Of a stretch of 64,000 nucleotides of DNA, positions 60,643 through 64,000 are shown piece by piece. A program made the position numbers and the translations under genes. The notes beneath the pieces are model-generated. The model searched no databases and was not told the DNA's origin. It saw only the letters and a list, made by a program, of their open reading frames with translations. How positions within the stretch are numbered: the stretch's first letter is position 1; every line of letters starts with the position of its first letter. The stretch is from Longimicrobium sp. Lineage in GTDB: Bacteria > Gemmatimonadota > Gemmatimonadetes > Longimicrobiales > Longimicrobiaceae. Location: assembly GCF_035474595.1 (NCBI RefSeq), contig NZ_DATIND010000025.1:1-64000 (forward strand), given 5' to 3'.

Positions 60643-61841
60643 CGGTTGCGCGTGAGCGCGCCGCGTGCGATGCGGCGGCAGAGGGTCTCGTAGGCGTCGA
60701 TCCAGGGGCCGGGCGCGAACGACGCTTCGATCCGGTCGAGGGCGCGTCCGGCGCGGGCGGCGGCGCCCTCGGGATCGCCGTAGACGGCGTGGATGGCGGC
60801 GGCCAGCGCGTCCGGGCGCTCGTGGGGAACGAGGAGCGCGTCGCTGGGGGTGACGACGTCGGGGACGCCGCCGACCGAGGTGGCGACGATGGGCGCACCG
60901 GCGGCCGCGGCCTCGAAGAGTGTCACCGGCGTCCCCTCCGTGCGCGAGCTCAGCACCCACGCGTCGAACGCCGCCATCCACCGCCCCGCGCCGTCGGTCG
61001 CGCCGCGCCAGTCGATCCGCTCCCCCACGCCGAGCCGCGCGGCCTGCGCGGTGGCGGCTTCGCGGCCGGGCCCATCCCCCAGCACCACCAGGCGGAAGGG
61101 GAGGTCGGCGAGGAGGGGGAGCGCGTCCACCAGCACGTCCAATCCCTTCTCCTTCGACACCCGGCCGACCCAGCCGATGGCGAAGACGTCGTCCGCGATC
61201 CCCAGCACGCGGCGGGCTTCGCCGCGCGGGGCGGGGGGCGCGCCGGGCGTCCAGGCGTTGGGGATGACGTGCAGGCGGTCGCGGCGGATGCCGGCATCCA
61301 GCAGCTCGATCCCCATGCGGCGCGAGACGGCGGCGACGGCGGCCGAGCGGCGCAGCACCCGGCGCTGGAGGCGTTCGTAGAAGCGGTTCTTCCATCCCCC
61401 GCCCGTGAAGCCGTGGACGGTGGAGAGGGTGGCGATGCCGAGCCCGCGCGCCACGCCGCCGTGCAGGACGTCCGCGCGGTAGCCGTGGGTGTGCACCACG
61501 TCCGGCGCGACGCGCGCGAGGAGCATCCGCATCTGAGCGCGCTCGCGGCGGTATGCGCGCGGCGGCGGGACGAGCGCATGCACGCTCACCCCCGCGGCGG
61601 CGAGCGCGGCCAGGAGCGGGTGGCCGTCCGCGGCGCCGGGGTCGAGCACGGCGGCCACGTGCACGCGGTGCCCGCGCGCGGCCTCTCCGCCGGCCAGCAT
61701 CTCCAGCACGCGCTCCAGCCCCCCGAACCGCGCGGGCGCGGCGATGTGGACGATCGTGAGCGGCGCATCATCCCCCATCTCCCGATCGAGATAGGCGGGC
61801 GATTCCGGCGCGGCGGCCAGCGGCTGGGCGAGCATCGTCAT
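60639..61841 (-). CDS. Glycosyltransferase, GT4-type (GT-B fold)
   Basis: 400 residues from the ATG at 61841 (overlapping the deacetylase stop); an ATG at 61835 has better spacing from ggagg. N-domain: IVHIAAPARFGGLERVLEML and VVHTHGYRADVLHGGVARGL. C-domain: IGWVGRVSKEKGLDVLVDAL, VVLGDGPGREAA and the donor-site SSRTEGTPVTLFEAAAAGAP (E-x7-E). It is a retaining transferase in exopolysaccharide or lipid glycan synthesis. Confidence 0.92.
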   Translation of the reverse strand: MTMLAQPLAAAPESPAYLDREMGDDAPLTIVHIAAPARFGGLERVLEMLAGGEAARGHRVHVAAVLDPGAADGHPLLAALAAAGVSVHALVPPPRAYRRERAQMRMLLARVAPDVVHTHGYRADVLHGGVARGLGIATLSTVHGFTGGGWKNRFYERLQRRVLRRSAAVAAVSRRMGIELLDAGIRRDRLHVIPNAWTPGAPPAPRGEARRVLGIADDVFAIGWVGRVSKEKGLDVLVDALPLLADLPFRLVVLGDGPGREAATAQAARLGVGERIDWRGATDGAGRWMAAFDAWVLSSRTEGTPVTLFEAAAAGAPIVATSVGGVPDVVTPSDALLVPHERPDALAAAIHAVYGDPEGAAARAGRALDRIEASFAPGPWIDAYETLCRRIARGALTRNR

Positions 61842-62779
61842 CCCCTCCGCACGCCGGAGACGAGGAGGCGGAACCCCTCGTCCGACACGCCGGCGGGGAC
61901 GGTGAGGCGCGGCAGCGCGAAGGGATGCGCGGCGGCGCCGGCCAGGACGAAGCTGCCGCCCTCCACCCGGAACGCGCCCTGGTAGCCGGCCCGCTCCGCC
62001 GCGCGCTCCACCTCGGGCGAGGCGTGGCCGTACGGGTAGGCCAGCCAGGGGAGCGCCCCGCCGAAGCGGTCGCGCAGCCAGGCCAGCGGCCGCGACAGCT
62101 CGTCGCCCAGCGCGGTGGCGGTGAGCGCGGGAAGGCTGGCGTGGCTCCAGCCGTGCGGCGCCAGGGTGATCCCCGGGCGCGCGGCGGTGGCCGCCAGCTC
62201 TTCGGCCGTGGCGATGCGCTGGTGCGTGGGAAGCGCGCGGCGGCGGAGCCCGGCGGTCTCGGCCCAGGCGCGCACCGCGGCGGCGCGGCCGCCCAGCACG
62301 TCCAGCGCGTGCGCGCGGACGGCGGGGTCCAGCCCGTTGGGACCGGCCAGCTCGTCCCACCAGGGCGCGGAGCCCAGCAGGCCGGGGGCGACGAAGATCG
62401 TCGCCGGGAGGCCGCCGCGGCGGGCGAGCTCGTCGATCCCCGCGGTTAGCGCGCCGCGGCAGGCGTCGTCGAAGGTGATGACGGCGCGCGGACGATCGCC
62501 ATCTCCCGGCGCGAACGCCTGGTCGAGCGGGACGATGCGGTGCGTGCGGCGGAGGGCGTCGAGCTGGCGCCCGAAGTCGGCCTGCGGCAGGTGCAGGCTG
62601 GTGTCGCCGCGCGCGGACTCGCCCGCGGGGACGATGTTGTGGTAGGCCAGCACCAGCACGCCCGCGGGGCGCATGGCCAGGGCGATGCGGTCGGCGCCGG
62701 CGGCGGTGAGCGTGCGCTCGGCGGCGCGCTTCACCGCGCCGCGCAATGCGGAGGCGGAGCGGGCGGCGGCCTCAGGCAT
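61838..62779 (-). CDS. Polysaccharide deacetylase (NodB domain)
   Basis: 313 residues. NodB motifs: VLAYHNIVP, then VITFDDACRGALTAGIDELA (catalytic base and metal Asp), LAPHGWSHASLPALT (metal His pair) and AYPYGHASPEVERAA. No signal peptide, so it may act on cytoplasmic or lipid-linked glycan. ATG at 62779; it overlaps the upstream gene by eight bases. Confidence 0.9.
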   Translation of the reverse strand: MPEAAARSASALRGAVKRAAERTLTAAGADRIALAMRPAGVLVLAYHNIVPAGESARGDTSLHLPQADFGRQLDALRRTHRIVPLDQAFAPGDGDRPRAVITFDDACRGALTAGIDELARRGGLPATIFVAPGLLGSAPWWDELAGPNGLDPAVRAHALDVLGGRAAAVRAWAETAGLRRRALPTHQRIATAEELAATAARPGITLAPHGWSHASLPALTATALGDELSRPLAWLRDRFGGALPWLAYPYGHASPEVERAAERAGYQGAFRVEGGSFVLAGAAAHPFALPRLTVPAGVSDEGFRLLVSGVRRG

Positions 62780-64000
62780 GCGCCGCCTCCATCGCCGCTG
62801 CGGGCGCGGACGCTTCGGAGGCCGCGCGGGGGACGAGCGCATCCTCCAGCACCGCTTCCATCCGCGCGTTGAAGCGCTCGAGCGAGAAGCGCTCGACGGC
62901 GAAAGCGCGGCCCTCGGCGCCCATCGCCGCGCGGAGCGCCGCGTCGCGCGCCAGCCGCAGCATGAACGACGCGAGCGCGCCCACCTCGCCCGGCGGGAAG
63001 AGCAGGCCGGTATGGCCGTGGACCACGGACTCGCGCACCCCGGTCGCGTCCGCCGCCACGGTGGGGATGCGGCAGGCGGCGGCCTCGACGTTCACCAGCC
63101 CCAGCCCCTCTTCGCGCGAGGCGAGAACGTTCACGTCCACCACGTGGCGGAGGAAGGGGACCACGTCGTCCACCCGCCCGGTGAAGGTCACCGCGGATTC
63201 GAGGCCGAGCCCGAGCGCCCTCTCCCGCAGGCGCGCCTCCTCCGGCCCCGCGCCGATCACCAGCAGCCGCACGTTGGGGCGGATGCGGCGGACGCGCGCG
63301 AAGGCGTCCAGCAGCAGCGCGTGCTCCTTGTGCGGCACCAGCGCGCCGACCTGCGCGAACACGACCTCGTCCGTGGCGATCCCCATCTTCAGCCGGACCG
63401 CCGGGTCGCGCCGCGCGGGCGGGGTGAAGCGGCCGTGCACGTCGATCCCCGGCGCCACCACCACGCCGCCGCGGCCGATGCGCTCGCGGGTGTGGTCGGC
63501 GGTGAAGCGGCTGATGAAGACGTGGCGGTCCGCGCGCCGGGTGAGCCACGCGCGGTGCAGGTACGCCGGGGCGGGGTGATGGAGAAGGCAGACGAGCGGG
63601 ACGCCCAGCCGCCGCGCGACGGGAACGCCCAGCTGGCACGGCCCGCCGCCGCTGGCCAGGACCAGTTCCGCCCGCTCCGCGCGCGCCACCGCCGTCATCC
63701 GCCGCAGCGCGCCGAACCAGCGCAGCAGCGGGAGCTTCGGCTCGCCGCGGGACAGGAGTATCTCGGGAAAGTCGTGCACCGCGCCCTCCACGCCGAGCGC
63801 GGCCAGCGGCTCGCGGAGCACGGGGTCGGAATGGAGGACGACGGGGCGGAAGCGGTCGCGCCGGAGCCCGGCCAGGAAGGCCAGCAGCACCTCTTCCGAG
63901 CCGCGGATCTGCCCGCCGCCGCGGTGCAGGACCAGGACGGTGCGGGCGCGCGCCGCCTCAGGCCTGGTCAGGGGATCGATCGTGCGGTTCGGCAGCGCAC
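62772..64000 (-). CDS. Glycosyltransferase, GT4-type, N-terminus outside the window
   Basis: The frame remains open to base 64000, so the start lies beyond. The visible part begins ...RTIDPLTRPEAARART and has HRGGGQIRGSEEVLLAFLAG, the usual N-terminal donor/acceptor loop of GT4 enzymes. C-domain: FAQVGALVPHKEHALLLDAF, VIGAGPEEARLRE and SREEGLGLVNVEAAACRIPT. First visible gene of the leftward glycan operon. Confidence 0.9.
   Translation of the reverse strand, partial: ALPNRTIDPLTRPEAARARTVLVLHRGGGQIRGSEEVLLAFLAGLRRDRFRPVVLHSDPVLREPLAALGVEGAVHDFPEILLSRGEPKLPLLRWFGALRRMTAVARAERAELVLASGGGPCQLGVPVARRLGVPLVCLLHHPAPAYLHRAWLTRRADRHVFISRFTADHTRERIGRGGVVVAPGIDVHGRFTPPARRDPAVRLKMGIATDEVVFAQVGALVPHKEHALLLDAFARVRRIRPNVRLLVIGAGPEEARLRERALGLGLESAVTFTGRVDDVVPFLRHVVDVNVLASREEGLGLVNVEAAACRIPTVAADATGVRESVVHGHTGLLFPPGEVGALASFMLRLARDAALRAAMGAEGRAFAVERFSLERFNARMEAVLEDALVPRAASEASAPAAAMEAAHA

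Overview
The window is a high-GC bacterial chromosome segment with short, mostly operonic spacers. Gene content fits a Gram-negative, probably Longimicrobium-like member of Gemmatimonadota: a TolC/RND efflux operon, a porin, lipoproteins, a stressosome, and several small Cys-rich peptides with a K-[LI]-x-L...VESF leader that I associate with that group. The taxonomic call is inference; no rRNA is present.

Layout. 1-3.6 kb: zinc/manganese ABC transporter (receptor truncated by the window edge) and a Fur-family regulator. 3.7-7.1 kb: pterin genes (PTPS, folE, SDR, queD-type) behind a leader with a strong intrinsic terminator, then a Trm112-like protein. 7.3-8.8 kb: TPR proteins around cutA. 9-15.6 kb: leftward stressosome operon rsbR-rsbS-rsbT-SpoIIE phosphatase-kinase-hybrid kinase, with a divergent STAS-like gene. 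15.9-25.7 kb: phosphate region (pit and its DUF47 partner leftward; pstS, porin, second pstS, pstC, pstA, pstB, phoU rightward), with 11-bp-period direct repeats that look like PHO boxes.

25.7-30.4 kb: an AT-richer island directly after phoU with a LuxR-type regulator, a peptide precursor carrying two tandem nitrile-hydratase-like (NHLP) leader domains, and a class II lanthipeptide synthetase (LanM) of the CCG zinc-site type. This is the most unusual system in the window. 30.9-35.9 kb: L,D-transpeptidase, DinB-like gene and its broken partial copy, a SleB-like protein, a Cys-rich VESF peptide. 35.9-42.3 kb: three-gene RND efflux operon. 42.9-51.4 kb: SDR, lipoprotein, unknown protein, isocitrate/isopropylmalate-type dehydrogenase, small membrane proteins, glutaryl-CoA dehydrogenase, two more VESF peptides, interspersed with many short repeats.

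51.8-59.2 kb: tRNA-Lys, tRNA-Arg(ACG), an acyl-CoA dehydrogenase, tRNA-Leu(CAG), tRNA-Leu(AAG), RNase P RNA, tRNA-Arg(CCG), then a hipBA module closed by a damaged copy of the same tRNA plus its terminator, a 621-codon unknown gene with internal repeats and a third tRNA remnant. This looks like a repeatedly used integration site. 59.3-64 kb: a leftward polysaccharide operon (two GT4-type and one GT2 glycosyltransferase and a NodB-type deacetylase), cut by the window end.

The spacers hold at least seven families of short repeats (A-G, listed individually). No CRISPR array, rRNA operon or transposase gene was seen.
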